Source: Castellaniella denitrificans (GTDB lineage: Bacteria > Pseudomonadota > Gammaproteobacteria > Burkholderiales > Burkholderiaceae_B). From it: a stretch of DNA of 64,000 bases. The stretch is taken from NCBI RefSeq assembly GCF_042653765.1, contig NZ_JBHSEZ010000001.1:868001-932000 (forward strand), read 5' to 3'. The notes below the pieces were generated by a model that saw only the letters and a program-made list of their open reading frames with translations, was not told where the DNA came from and searched no databases. The translations under genes were made by a program, and so were the position numbers. Below, piece by piece: positions 1-8,603 of this stretch (positions within the stretch are counted from its first letter, which is position 1; every line of letters begins with the position of its first letter).

Positions 1-1
1 T

Positions 2-331
2 GCCGTCTTCGCGTCCCAGTCCCGCTTCGGCCAACGCCTGGCACACGGCCTGCTGGGCATTTCCCATTGCATGGGCCTGATGTCCAGGATCAATATCTTC
101 GAAGGCAGCGCCGTGGCCATGCTGGGCATCGACAACTGGCGCTTCCTCAAACCCCTGTTCATCAACGACACCATTCATGTCCGCATCCGCATCACGGAAA
201 AGCGCCTGACGTCCAATGGCAAGCACGGCCTGATCGGCCGGCATTTTGATCTGATCAATCAAAACGGCGAAATCGTCCAGGCCGGCGAATCGAGCGTGAT
301 GGTCGCGCTCGGCCCGGAACCCGTGAAGTAA
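2..331 (+). CDS. MaoC-like acyl dehydratase, 3' part
   Basis: Partial gene: the start lies before the window and only the last ~109 codons are seen. The visible part reads as the C-terminal half of a MaoC/hot-dog-fold (R)-specific hydratase-like protein: a helix with HGLLGISHCMGLMSR, then the strand containing FLKPLFINDTIHVRIRITEKR, which is typical of MaoC-family proteins that hydrate enoyl-CoA or act on acyl thioesters. The catalytic Asp/His region would be upstream and is not visible, so the precise reaction is unknown. A strong hairpin follows the stop codon, which suggests this gene ends a separate transcription unit from the ABC-transporter operon that starts at 524. Confidence 0.75.
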   Translation, partial: AVFASQSRFGQRLAHGLLGISHCMGLMSRINIFEGSAVAMLGIDNWRFLKPLFINDTIHVRIRITEKRLTSNGKHGLIGRHFDLINQNGEIVQAGESSVMVALGPEPVK

Positions 332-346
332 ATACCCTCCAATCCA

Positions 347-383
347 CCAGATCGCCCGTCCTGTCGTCGGGCGGGCGATCTGG
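347..383 (+). terminator. Hairpin after the MaoC-like gene
   Basis: A perfect 12-bp inverted repeat, CCAGATCGCCCG (347-358) and CGGGCGATCTGG (372-383), extendable inward by three more pairs, begins 15 nt after the stop at 329-331. There is no T tract after it, so it may be a weak or Rho-assisted terminator or an mRNA-stabilising 3' end. The rest of the 332-523 gap shows no gene; the promoter of the following operon is presumably here, but I could not identify clear -35/-10 boxes. Confidence 0.55.
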
Positions 384-523
384 CGCGGGCGCCCATGAAT
401 CTCCAGAGGCGTCACACGTCATTGTGCAGACCGTGCCCCCGCGGCGCTCTGGGAAAGATATTCGGAGCATGACCCACTGGCTGCATTCTTGGCATCAAGA
501 CCTGTCAAAGCGCTGATCAAAAT

Positions 524-2251
524 ATGAACTACTGGGCCAACGTCGTAAACATCATCCTGATCTATTCCATATTGGGCATCAGTCTGAATCTCGTGCTCGG
601 ATTTTCAGGCATGATTTCAATGGCGCATGCCGTCTACTTTGGTATTGCGGCCTATACCGTTGCCTTGCTGACCACCGATCTGGGCATGGGATTCATGTTC
701 GCCGCGGTCATTGCGATCGCACTGACGGGCCTTTTTGCCGCTATCACGGCATTCCCCGCGCTCCGTGTCCGCGACGAATATCTGATCCTGCTGACGCTCG
801 CCCTGCAGATGATTGCCTCCGGCATTCTGGACGGATGGGTCAGCGTCACGGGCGGCCCCTCCGGCATCCCCGGCATTCCGCCCATCGAAATCGGCTCGCT
901 GACGCTGTTCGACCCGACCCAGTTGCTCCCGGCACTGCTGCTCGTCACATTGGTCGTATTCCTCATTGCCTCCCGGATCACGCACTCGCCATTCGGGCGG
1001 GCGCTCAAGGCCATGCGGGAAAACGAATCCGCGGCCATCGCCGCCGGCAAGAACGTCATCTCCCTGAAGGTCATCGTCTTTGGCGTGTCGGGCGTGATCG
1101 CCGGCATCGCGGGCGCATTGTTTGCCAGCGCCCAGGGATTCATCGATCCCCTGAGCTTCAATCTGGACACGTCCATTCTGGCCATCGCACTGGTCGCACT
1201 CGGCGGCGCCGCCAACCTGTACGGCACGCTGGTCGGTGCCGTGCTGATTCTGGGCCTGCCAGAAGTGCTGACTTTCTTCGATATCGGCAGCACCGACGTC
1301 GTCAGCGCATCGCGCGGCATCATTTTCGGCCTGCTGCTCATGCTGTTCGCACGCTTTCGCCCGCAAGGCCTGGTGCCCGAGCGCTCGTTCAGCGAAACCT
1401 TGAAAGCGCAACCCGGCTCGACCGTCGCTTCGACACAGACATCCGGACCGGCCGCCGCGCGGCCGCCCGCCGGCCAGACACACGCCTCCCTCGAGGTGAC
1501 CAATCTGAACAAATGGTTTGGCGGCATCGTCACCGCCAAAGACGTCAATCTGGTCCTGAAGCCCGGCCAGGTGACTGCCCTGATCGGCCCGAACGGCGCA
1601 GGCAAGACCACCATCTTCAATCTGCTGGCCGGCGTCATTCGCCCCAACAGCGGCCACATCACCGTCGGCGGCGTGGACATTACCGACATGCCGGCCTGGA
1701 AGCGGGTCTCCAAGGGTATTGGCCGCTCCTTCCAGGATGTGCGGATTTTCGAAAACATCTCGGTGATCGACAACGTGCTGGTCGCACTGCCCAATCAGCC
1801 TGGTGAAAACCTGTTCAAGCTGCTCTTCCAGCGCAAGGCCGTCCGCACAAACACGCACAACGATCATGCCTACGCTCGTCAATTGCTGGCACAGGTCGGA
1901 CTGCAAGACAAGGCGCAGGATTCAGCCGGCGATCTGAGTTACGGCGAACAGAAACTGCTGGCCATCGCCCGCCTGGTGGCCACGGGCGCCGACATCCTGT
2001 TGTTCGACGAACCTGCCGCCGGTGTGGACGCCGTCTGGGCAGCCCGCATGATTGAAATCATCCGGTCGCTGGCCCAGTCCGGCAAGACCATCTGCCTGGT
2101 CGAGCACAACCTGAACGTCGTCAAGGAACTGGCCGACACCGTCTATTTCATGAATGTGGGGAACATCGTCACGAAGGGCACGCCTGACGAGATCATGCGC
2201 AACCCCGAACTGGCTGAACTTTATTTCGGCCAGGAAGCCATCAAAGACTGA
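524..2251 (+). CDS. Fused branched-chain ABC permease/ATPase (LivM-LivG)
   Basis: 575-residue fusion of an inner-membrane LivM-type permease (about residues 1-300, many hydrophobic segments, including the NLVLGFSGMISMAHA motif typical of LivM) and a LivG-type ATPase (about 325-575). The two halves are joined by an Ala/Pro/Thr-rich linker near 300-325. The ATPase half has a Walker A motif GPNGAGKTT near residue 354, a signature LSYGEQ near 471 and Walker B LLFDEPAAGVD near 490. It should import a carboxylate-type small molecule together with LivF, the binding protein and LivH encoded downstream. The ATG at 524 gives the first conserved permease helix. The next gene starts 9 nt after the stop, so they are co-transcribed. 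Substrate cannot be read from sequence; the neighbouring ligase and carboxylase suggest an organic acid rather than an amino acid (inference). Confidence 0.9.
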   Translation: MNYWANVVNIILIYSILGISLNLVLGFSGMISMAHAVYFGIAAYTVALLTTDLGMGFMFAAVIAIALTGLFAAITAFPALRVRDEYLILLTLALQMIASGILDGWVSVTGGPSGIPGIPPIEIGSLTLFDPTQLLPALLLVTLVVFLIASRITHSPFGRALKAMRENESAAIAAGKNVISLKVIVFGVSGVIAGIAGALFASAQGFIDPLSFNLDTSILAIALVALGGAANLYGTLVGAVLILGLPEVLTFFDIGSTDVVSASRGIIFGLLLMLFARFRPQGLVPERSFSETLKAQPGSTVASTQTSGPAAARPPAGQTHASLEVTNLNKWFGGIVTAKDVNLVLKPGQVTALIGPNGAGKTTIFNLLAGVIRPNSGHITVGGVDITDMPAWKRVSKGIGRSFQDVRIFENISVIDNVLVALPNQPGENLFKLLFQRKAVRTNTHNDHAYARQLLAQVGLQDKAQDSAGDLSYGEQKLLAIARLVATGADILLFDEPAAGVDAVWAARMIEIIRSLAQSGKTICLVEHNLNVVKELADTVYFMNVGNIVTKGTPDEIMRNPELAELYFGQEAIKD

Positions 2252-2260
2252 GGCACCACA

Positions 2261-2971
2261 ATGAGCGATCCTTTCCTGGTTTTATCGAACATCGAAGCCG
2301 GCTACGGAAAAAAACAGGTTCTGTTTGATGTTTCCCTGACCCTCGACAAAGGCGAAATCGTTTCGCTGATCGGGCACAACGGTGCCGGGAAAACCACGCT
2401 GCTGCGCACGATATTCGGCCATCTCGGCCCATCCCGCGGCACGGTCGTCATGGACGGCGCCACGATCAACAACTGGACCATGCCGGAACGGGTGCAACAT
2501 CATCTGATGTACATCCCGCAGGAACAATTCGTCTTTGGCGACCTATCCGTGCAGGAAAACCTGGCGCTCGCCGGCTACCCCCTGCAAAGCCACCAGGACT
2601 ACGAAAGACGCCTCACGGAATGTTTCGAGTTCCTGCCCATCCTGAAAGAACGCGGCAACCAGAAGGCCGGCACACTCAGCGGCGGCCAGCAACGGATTCT
2701 GACGCTCGGCATGATCATGATCGCCCAGCCCAAGATGCTGCTGCTGGATGAACCGTCCCTGGGTCTGGCACCCAGCCTGGTCGATCAGGCCATGGATCTC
2801 ATGCAGGACATGGCCAAGCGGTTTGGCATGACGGTGTTGCTCGTCGAACAGAACGTCAAAAAAGCCTTTGCGGTTGCCGACACCGTGCACGTGCTGCGCG
2901 CGGGTCGCCTGATCGCACAACGCCCTGGCGGGGAACTGCCGCCCGATGACAACCTGTGGGATCTTTTCTAG
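2261..2971 (+). CDS. Branched-chain-type ABC transporter ATPase (LivF)
   Basis: 236 residues, the normal length for LivF. Walker A GHNGAGKTT near residue 38, signature LSGGQQ near 139 and Walker B LLLDEPSLGLAP near 160 are all present. It would form the ATPase heterodimer with the LivG half of the preceding fusion protein on the cytoplasmic face of the permease. It starts 9 nt after the fusion gene stop and is followed 56 nt later by the acyl-CoA ligase, so the uptake genes and the activation gene lie in one + strand operon. Confidence 0.9.
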   Translation: MSDPFLVLSNIEAGYGKKQVLFDVSLTLDKGEIVSLIGHNGAGKTTLLRTIFGHLGPSRGTVVMDGATINNWTMPERVQHHLMYIPQEQFVFGDLSVQENLALAGYPLQSHQDYERRLTECFEFLPILKERGNQKAGTLSGGQQRILTLGMIMIAQPKMLLLDEPSLGLAPSLVDQAMDLMQDMAKRFGMTVLLVEQNVKKAFAVADTVHVLRAGRLIAQRPGGELPPDDNLWDLF

Positions 2972-3027
2972 GCCACACAAAACAACCCAGGAAATAATCT
3001 GCCGCTCGCAGATCCGGAGCATTTTCA

Positions 3028-4563
3028 ATGAAATTCACGTTTGCAGACATCCTAGCCAGAACAGCACAATGGTCGCCCGACAAAACAGCATTTTCGATCG
3101 GTGGCGATTCGATCACCTACCAGGCGCTGCTGGAACGGTCCAGGCAGGTTGCCGCGCGCCTGACCAGCTACCCCGGCGAAAATGTCGGCATTCTGCTGCC
3201 GAACTCCATCGACTGGGTGGTCTGCCTGTTCGGCGCGGCGCTGGCCGGCAAGGTGGCCGTGCTGCTGAACACCCGGCTCACCACCCAGGAACTGGTCTAC
3301 CAGATCGATCAGTCGGACACCACCGTGCTGATCACCAGCCTGCTGTACAAGCGTGATCCGGATGCATTGGTCACCGCCCTGCGACAGGAATGTCCCAACT
3401 GTCAGGATATCGTCTGGCAAGGGGACACCCAACCCGATCAAACCACCGGCATGCGGACCTGGCTGTCGCACACCGATGCCAATGCCGTCCTCCCGATGGT
3501 CGAGGAGTCCTCCCGGGCCGTCATCATCTACACATCCGGCACCACATCTTTGCCCAAAGGCGTCATGCTCAGCCATTACGCCGTCGTCGCCAACGCGCTC
3601 CTCGTGGGGCAGGCCTTTGGCGCCACCGAACAGGACAAGGTCTTCAGCGCAGGCCCCTTTGCCCACTCGGGCGGCTTGACGATGCATGTCATTTTGTCCG
3701 TCCTCTATGGAGCGACGGCCTATTCGGTCGCACACTTCAACCCGGCCGAAGTGCTCGACGTCATCGAAACCGAGCAATGCACCATCTACAACGGGATTGA
3801 AACGCTGTTCCTGCGCCTGCTGGATGCGCCAGGCTTCCACCGGGATCGGGTCAAGTCCATCCGCACAGGCTGGGCAACCGGCTCGCGCTCGGTGCTGCAC
3901 CGGATCGCCGACGAAGTCGGCATGCCCGGGATCGTGTGCGTCTACGGCATCTCCGAAGCCGCCCCCAACGTCACGATTTCCCATCACCTGGAAACCGTCG
4001 AACACCGCCTGGATACCGTCGGCACGCCGCACCCCTGGATGCGGGCCGTCGTGCGCGACCCGCAAACGGGCCTGCCGGTTGCCGACGGCGAGGTCGGCGA
4101 ACTGACCGTCAGCGGCTACAGCGTCATGCAAGGGTACTACAAGAACGCCGAAGAAACGGCCAAAGCCTTGCGCAATGGCTGGCTGTACACCGGCGACCTG
4201 GTCCGCAAACGGTCGGACGGCTATTTCGAATTTGCCGGCCGGTCAAAAGACATCATTCGTGTCGGTGGTGAAAACGTCTCCGCGCTGGAAGTGGAAGACG
4301 CGCTGCACCAGGTCTACGGCGTGGCGATTGCCGCCGTCATCCCCGCGGACGACGAGGTCTATGGCGAGGTCCCGCTCGCCGTGATTCAACCGGTCAACGG
4401 CATCGAACTGCAGGCCAGCGAAATCATGACGGCGCTCAGTCAGCAACTGGCCTCATACAAATTGCCGAAGCGCATCATTTTCCGCACCGACATGCCGCTG
4501 ACGGACAGCGGCAAAGTCCAGAAACGGCAACTCCGGCAACTGCTCATGGAAAGCAACGCCTAA
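3028..4563 (+). CDS. AMP-forming acyl-CoA ligase
   Basis: 511 residues, ANL superfamily. The P-loop-like A3 motif YTSGTTSLPKG is near residue 168, the A8 hinge region reads YTGDLVRKRSDGYFEFAGRS, and the C-terminal catalytic lysine motif is DSGKVQKRQL near residue 500. These residues support adenylation of a carboxylic acid followed by thioesterification with CoA. A GGAG ribosome-binding site lies about 10 nt before the ATG at 3028. It lies inside the importer operon, between LivF and the binding protein, so it most likely activates the imported acid. The acid is unknown; downstream carboxylase and lyase genes favour a beta-methyl-branched, already unsaturated acid (inference). Resembles medium-chain/feruloyl-type ligases more than acetyl-CoA synthetase by length. 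Confidence 0.88.
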   Translation: MKFTFADILARTAQWSPDKTAFSIGGDSITYQALLERSRQVAARLTSYPGENVGILLPNSIDWVVCLFGAALAGKVAVLLNTRLTTQELVYQIDQSDTTVLITSLLYKRDPDALVTALRQECPNCQDIVWQGDTQPDQTTGMRTWLSHTDANAVLPMVEESSRAVIIYTSGTTSLPKGVMLSHYAVVANALLVGQAFGATEQDKVFSAGPFAHSGGLTMHVILSVLYGATAYSVAHFNPAEVLDVIETEQCTIYNGIETLFLRLLDAPGFHRDRVKSIRTGWATGSRSVLHRIADEVGMPGIVCVYGISEAAPNVTISHHLETVEHRLDTVGTPHPWMRAVVRDPQTGLPVADGEVGELTVSGYSVMQGYYKNAEETAKALRNGWLYTGDLVRKRSDGYFEFAGRSKDIIRVGGENVSALEVEDALHQVYGVAIAAVIPADDEVYGEVPLAVIQPVNGIELQASEIMTALSQQLASYKLPKRIIFRTDMPLTDSGKVQKRQLRQLLMESNA

Positions 4564-4670
4564 GTCCGCACTTGAAAACCTGAGCACACCCCATGTCATT
4601 CCGCCCTGCTCTGACCACGGACAGCGCAGGGTATTTCCCCCGCCGCTGATTACAACCCCAGGAGACAACA

Positions 4671-5864
4671 ATGATTCCTTCAAAGAAACTGATTTCGGCA
4701 TCCACTGGCGTACTGCTTGGCGTATCCGCCATGCTGGCCGCGCAATCGGCCTCGGCCGATGACAAGGTCATCCCCATCGGCACTGTTCTGGCCATGACGG
4801 GTTCTGGCGCCTACTACGGCAAGGTCATGACCCAGGGCGAACAGCTGGCGATTGACGAGATCAACAACAGCAAGGTGCTGGGCGACTACACGCTGGCCCT
4901 GCACACGGAGGACCACAAAAGTGGCGACTCCCGTGCCGCCAACAGCGGGGCCCGCAAACTGATCAATGTCGAAAAGACCAACCTCATCCTGAGTTCTTAT
5001 GGCGGCATCACGCTTGCCATTCAGCCGCTCGCGGCCCAACAGAACGTCCTGCTGTTCAATGGCGGCGGCACCGCGTCCACCCTGGTCGGCAAGAAAAATC
5101 TCTACAACACGCGCATGGTGGCCAGCCAGCTGGCACCGCTGGCCGTGAAATGGGCGGTCGAGAACCTGAAAGCCAAGAAAATCGCGACCATCTATTACAC
5201 CGACTCCTCGGGCACGGAAACCAATGACGCCGCCAAGGAAGCCTGCAAACAATTCCAGTGCGAGATCATCGACGAGGAACCCTACAAGCTGGGCGCCACC
5301 GATTTCAGTGTGCCGCTGGCGCGCGTGAAGGCTGCCAACCCCGACGTCATCATCGTGGGTTCGTGGGGTGCGGACGTCGGCCATATCGTCAAGCAAGCCA
5401 AAGAGCACGACATCCAGGCAAAGATCGTCGGTCTGGAACTGCTGAGCAACGAACTCAGCATCGCAGGCAAGAACATGGACGGTTATACCGCCATCTTTGA
5501 CAGCTTTGATCCCGCAGCCGACAACCCGGCCACCCAGGCCTTTGTGAAGTCCTTCAAACAGGCCTACGGCAACGTGCCGGGCTACTACGAGGCCAACTAT
5601 TACGAACTGGTCAAGTACATCATCGCCCCGCTGATTCAAAAGGCCATCGCCAACGGCGAGGACCCCACGAAGTCTGGCGTGCTCAACAGCCAGATGGAAA
5701 AACTGGTGGCTGAGAAATATCAGTTCGACAGTGTCTACGGGGGCACGCTGCAGCTCCACGAGAATGGTTCCATCACGAAGCCTGTCGGGGTTTACCAGGT
5801 CAAGGATGGCCAGGCAGTGAACATCGCTCACGTCGAAAACGGCAAATTCGTCATGACCCCCTGA
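4671..5864 (+). CDS. Periplasmic substrate-binding protein, LivK/PBP1 type
   Basis: 397 residues. An N-terminal Sec signal peptide (basic start, hydrophobic core, cleavage probably after ASA at residue 29) precedes a type-1 periplasmic binding protein fold starting IPIGTVLAMTGSGAYYGK. It would capture the substrate in the periplasm and deliver it to the LivH/LivM permease. Strong ribosome-binding site AGGAGA 7 nt before ATG 4671. The protein lacks a lipobox, so it is soluble. It is separated from livH by 139 nt holding a perfect 14-bp hairpin, an arrangement that often lets the binding protein be made in excess over the membrane components. Confidence 0.9.
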   Translation: MIPSKKLISASTGVLLGVSAMLAAQSASADDKVIPIGTVLAMTGSGAYYGKVMTQGEQLAIDEINNSKVLGDYTLALHTEDHKSGDSRAANSGARKLINVEKTNLILSSYGGITLAIQPLAAQQNVLLFNGGGTASTLVGKKNLYNTRMVASQLAPLAVKWAVENLKAKKIATIYYTDSSGTETNDAAKEACKQFQCEIIDEEPYKLGATDFSVPLARVKAANPDVIIVGSWGADVGHIVKQAKEHDIQAKIVGLELLSNELSIAGKNMDGYTAIFDSFDPAADNPATQAFVKSFKQAYGNVPGYYEANYYELVKYIIAPLIQKAIANGEDPTKSGVLNSQMEKLVAEKYQFDSVYGGTLQLHENGSITKPVGVYQVKDGQAVNIAHVENGKFVMTP

Positions 5865-5904
5865 TCACCCTCCGTCCATCGACTGATCCAGTCCATCGAA
5901 GTCT

Positions 5905-5940
5905 CTGGAATTTCCCGGACACAGCCCCGGGAAATTCCAG
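5905..5940 (+). terminator. Perfect 14-bp hairpin between binding-protein gene and livH
   Basis: CTGGAATTTCCCGG (5905-5918) is the exact reverse complement of CCGGGAAATTCCAG (5927-5940), with an 8-nt loop. No T-run follows, so this is more likely an mRNA-stabilising or partial termination structure within the operon than a full terminator. It starts 40 nt after the stop of the binding-protein gene. The remaining sequence to livH (6004) holds nothing else I recognise apart from a GAGGA ribosome-binding site. Confidence 0.7.
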
Positions 5941-6003
5941 GCAACACAAGCATTCCGCATTTCGTCCGACCTGCCTGGCACGCCGCAACACTCTGAGGAA
6001 CTC

Positions 6004-6870
6004 ATGGAACTTTTCTGGCAATTGCTCATTCACGGTCTGTTGACCGGCTGCCTGTACGCCTTGGTCGGCATCAGTTGGGGCTTGATCTACGCAACCTCCA
6101 AGGTTTTCCACTTTGCTCACGTCCTGACACTCCTTCTGTCCACCTATCTGGCAGTGATGGTCGTCAATCAACTGGGCACGTCCTACTGGATCGGCTTCAT
6201 CATCGCCGCGGTGGTGGGCGGCATCTTCGGGGCGCTCTGCGAAGTGGTCGTGTACCGCCCCCTGCGTCGGCTGAATGCCACGCCCCTGAACATTTTCCTG
6301 GCCAGCCTGGGTTTGCTCGAGGCTGGCAAATACACCATGCAACTCATCTGGGGCGCCAACCCCATTGCCGTGCATGGAGCCCCCGCCCAGGCATTTCACC
6401 TGGGTCCGGTCAGCGTCACCCTGAACCATTTGCTGTGGCTTGCCTTCAGCATCGTCCTGATCGCCGGACTGCTGATCTGGCTGAACCGCTCACGCACCGG
6501 GCGCGCCATCCGCGCAGTCGCAACCAACCCCTATCTGTCCGCCTCCGTGGGCGTGTCCGCCAAATCGGTGTACGTCGCGGTCTTCATCATCGGTTCGGCC
6601 ATGGCGGGCATCGCCGGGTACCTGCTGGCCCTGAGCCACACGGCCTCGCTGGGCATGGGCCTGATCCCCGTGCTGGCCGGTTTCACAGCCACATTCCTGG
6701 GCGGCGTCGGCAGCCTGCGCGGCACGATCCTGGGCGGCCTGATTCTGGGGCTGGCCGAACAAATGAGCGGTCTGTTCCTGTCTGGCGAATGGCAAACCGT
6801 GACCGCCTTCTCGGTGCTCGTCCTCGTCCTGATGCTGCGTCCCCAAGGCCTGTTCCAGCTCCGTCGATAA
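6004..6870 (+). CDS. Branched-chain-type ABC permease (LivH)
   Basis: 288 residues, strongly hydrophobic throughout, with the LivH-type N-terminus (LLIHGLLTGCLYALVGISWGL) and the conserved C-terminal region VLAGFTATFLGGVGSLRGTILGG. It forms the inner-membrane channel with the LivM half of the fusion protein at 524. GAGGA ribosome-binding site precedes the ATG. Its position after the binding protein and away from LivMG/LivF is an unusual liv gene order, with the ligase gene lying between the two halves of the transporter. Confidence 0.9.
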   Translation: MELFWQLLIHGLLTGCLYALVGISWGLIYATSKVFHFAHVLTLLLSTYLAVMVVNQLGTSYWIGFIIAAVVGGIFGALCEVVVYRPLRRLNATPLNIFLASLGLLEAGKYTMQLIWGANPIAVHGAPAQAFHLGPVSVTLNHLLWLAFSIVLIAGLLIWLNRSRTGRAIRAVATNPYLSASVGVSAKSVYVAVFIIGSAMAGIAGYLLALSHTASLGMGLIPVLAGFTATFLGGVGSLRGTILGGLILGLAEQMSGLFLSGEWQTVTAFSVLVLVLMLRPQGLFQLRR

Positions 6871-6949
6871 CCCGGCATCGACCCCTCACATCATTCCCAG
6901 CCCCTGAGACGGGCTGACCTGTCGTCATTCTGCATCTGAGAGAAAAGCC

Positions 6950-8569
6950 ATGGCCGCAATCGAGTCCACCGTGCATCGGACATCCGAAGATTTCAAGAAA
7001 AACAGACTTGCCATGGAGGCGCTTCTGGATCGTGTACGAAAGATCGAAAACGACACCCGGCAAGCCTCCGAAAGCTCTGGTCCGAAATTCGCCGCCCGCG
7101 GGCAGTTGCTGCCGACGGAACGCGTCGGGCTGCTGCTGGATCATGACAGCGATTTCCTGGAACTGGCCACGCTGGCCGGCTATGGCTATAAGCCCCTGGA
7201 CCGGCACGGCAGGGAAGTCGCCGGTGGCGGATTGATTGCCGGGATCGGCACGATCTCCGGCACCCGCTGCATGATCTGCGCATCCGACTCCGGTATCGAA
7301 GCGGGCGCTTTTCAGCCCATGGGCCTGGAAAAGCTGCTGCGCATCCAGGAAATCGCCCTGGAAAACAAACTGCCCTTCGTCCAGCTCATCGAAAGCGGCG
7401 GCGGCAACCTGATGAACTACAAGGTCGAAAACTTCGTCATCGGCGGCGAAAAATACCGCAACCTGGCACGTCTGTCCGCGGCCGGCATCCCGGTCATTAC
7501 GGTTGCTCATGGCTCGGCCACCGCTGGCGGCGCCTATCAGATCGGCCTGTCAGACTATGTCATCATGGTCGATGGCCACGCCAAGGCCTTTCTCGCCGGT
7601 CCGGCACTGCTCAAGGCCGCCACCGGTGAAGAAGCCAGCGAAGAAGAGCTGGGCGGCGCGCGGATGCACTGCTCGACCTCCGGGCTGGGCGACTATCTGG
7701 CCCACGACGACCGCGATGCCATCCGCATTGCACGCGAAGTGATCGCGCTGCTGGACTGGGAAAAGGACACCGCCGCGACCGGCACCGCCCCGGCGCCCCG
7801 CTACAGCGCCGAAGACCTGATGGGCATCATGCCGATCGACAACAACCGCGCGGTGGACATGCGCGAGATCATCGCGCGCATCGTCGACGATTCCGATTTC
7901 CATGATTTCGCCAGCCAATATGGTCGCGACACCATCTGCGGCAAAGCGCGCATCGACAATATTGCGGTCGGCATCATCACCAATAACGGCCCGATCGATC
8001 CCGCCGGCGCCGCCAAGGCCGCGCACTTCATCCAGGCCTGCTGCCAGTCCGGCACCCCGCTGCTGTATCTGAACAACACGACCGGATTCATGGTGGGGCG
8101 CAGCTACGAGCAATCCGGCAGCATCACCCACGGCTCCATGATGATCCAGGCGGTCTCCAATGCCAGCGTGCCGCAGATCACCCTGTTTTGCGGCGCCTCG
8201 TTCGGTGCCGGCCACTATGCCATGTGCGGCCGGGCTTTTTCACCCCGGTTCTGTTTTTCGTGGCCGAACGCCCGCTGCGCCGTCATGGGATCGGAACAGG
8301 CCGCCAACACCATGGAAATGGTGGCGCGCGCCAAGTCCGCCCGCAGCAACAAGCCCGTGGATGAAGAGAAGCTGAGCGAGCAGCGCGAAAAGATCATCCA
8401 TAACTTTGAAAAACAGGCGGATGTATTCGCGACCAGCGCCCGCTTGCTGGATGACGGCGTGATCGACCCCCGGGACACGCGCGCCGTATTGGCCAAGGCA
8501 TTGCATATCTGCCTTGATGCACAGACACGCACGACCCATCCGTTGTCGTTCTCCGTGCCCCATCCCTAA
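6950..8569 (+). CDS. Acyl-CoA carboxylase beta subunit (carboxyltransferase)
   Basis: 539 residues, full length for the carboxyltransferase subunit of 3-methylcrotonyl-CoA/geranyl-CoA carboxylase-type enzymes. It transfers CO2 from carboxybiotin to the acyl-CoA. Family features visible include HGSATAGGAYQIGLSDYVIMV, the AGPALLKAATGEEASEEELGG block near residues 215-235 that builds the acyl-CoA pocket, and a C-terminal half with a GASFGAGHYAMCGRAF oxyanion-hole segment. The start at 6950 has a GAGAGAAAAG ribosome-binding site. The biotin carboxylase subunit follows after 34 nt. MCC, GCC and propionyl-CoA carboxylase subunits share these motifs; the separate HMG-lyase-like gene argues for a methylcrotonyl- or geranyl-like substrate (inference). 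Confidence 0.88.
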   Translation: MAAIESTVHRTSEDFKKNRLAMEALLDRVRKIENDTRQASESSGPKFAARGQLLPTERVGLLLDHDSDFLELATLAGYGYKPLDRHGREVAGGGLIAGIGTISGTRCMICASDSGIEAGAFQPMGLEKLLRIQEIALENKLPFVQLIESGGGNLMNYKVENFVIGGEKYRNLARLSAAGIPVITVAHGSATAGGAYQIGLSDYVIMVDGHAKAFLAGPALLKAATGEEASEEELGGARMHCSTSGLGDYLAHDDRDAIRIAREVIALLDWEKDTAATGTAPAPRYSAEDLMGIMPIDNNRAVDMREIIARIVDDSDFHDFASQYGRDTICGKARIDNIAVGIITNNGPIDPAGAAKAAHFIQACCQSGTPLLYLNNTTGFMVGRSYEQSGSITHGSMMIQAVSNASVPQITLFCGASFGAGHYAMCGRAFSPRFCFSWPNARCAVMGSEQAANTMEMVARAKSARSNKPVDEEKLSEQREKIIHNFEKQADVFATSARLLDDGVIDPRDTRAVLAKALHICLDAQTRTTHPLSFSVPHP

Positions 8570-8603
8570 GGTTCATCGCCTCCCACATTTTGCGTCCAGT
8601 CTT

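Noticed and set aside
617..1906. Long antisense reading frame (429 codons) over the LivMG fusion gene
   Set aside because: Composition is Gln/Arg/Gly-rich with no recognisable domain; it is a shadow of the real gene on the other strand in high-GC DNA.
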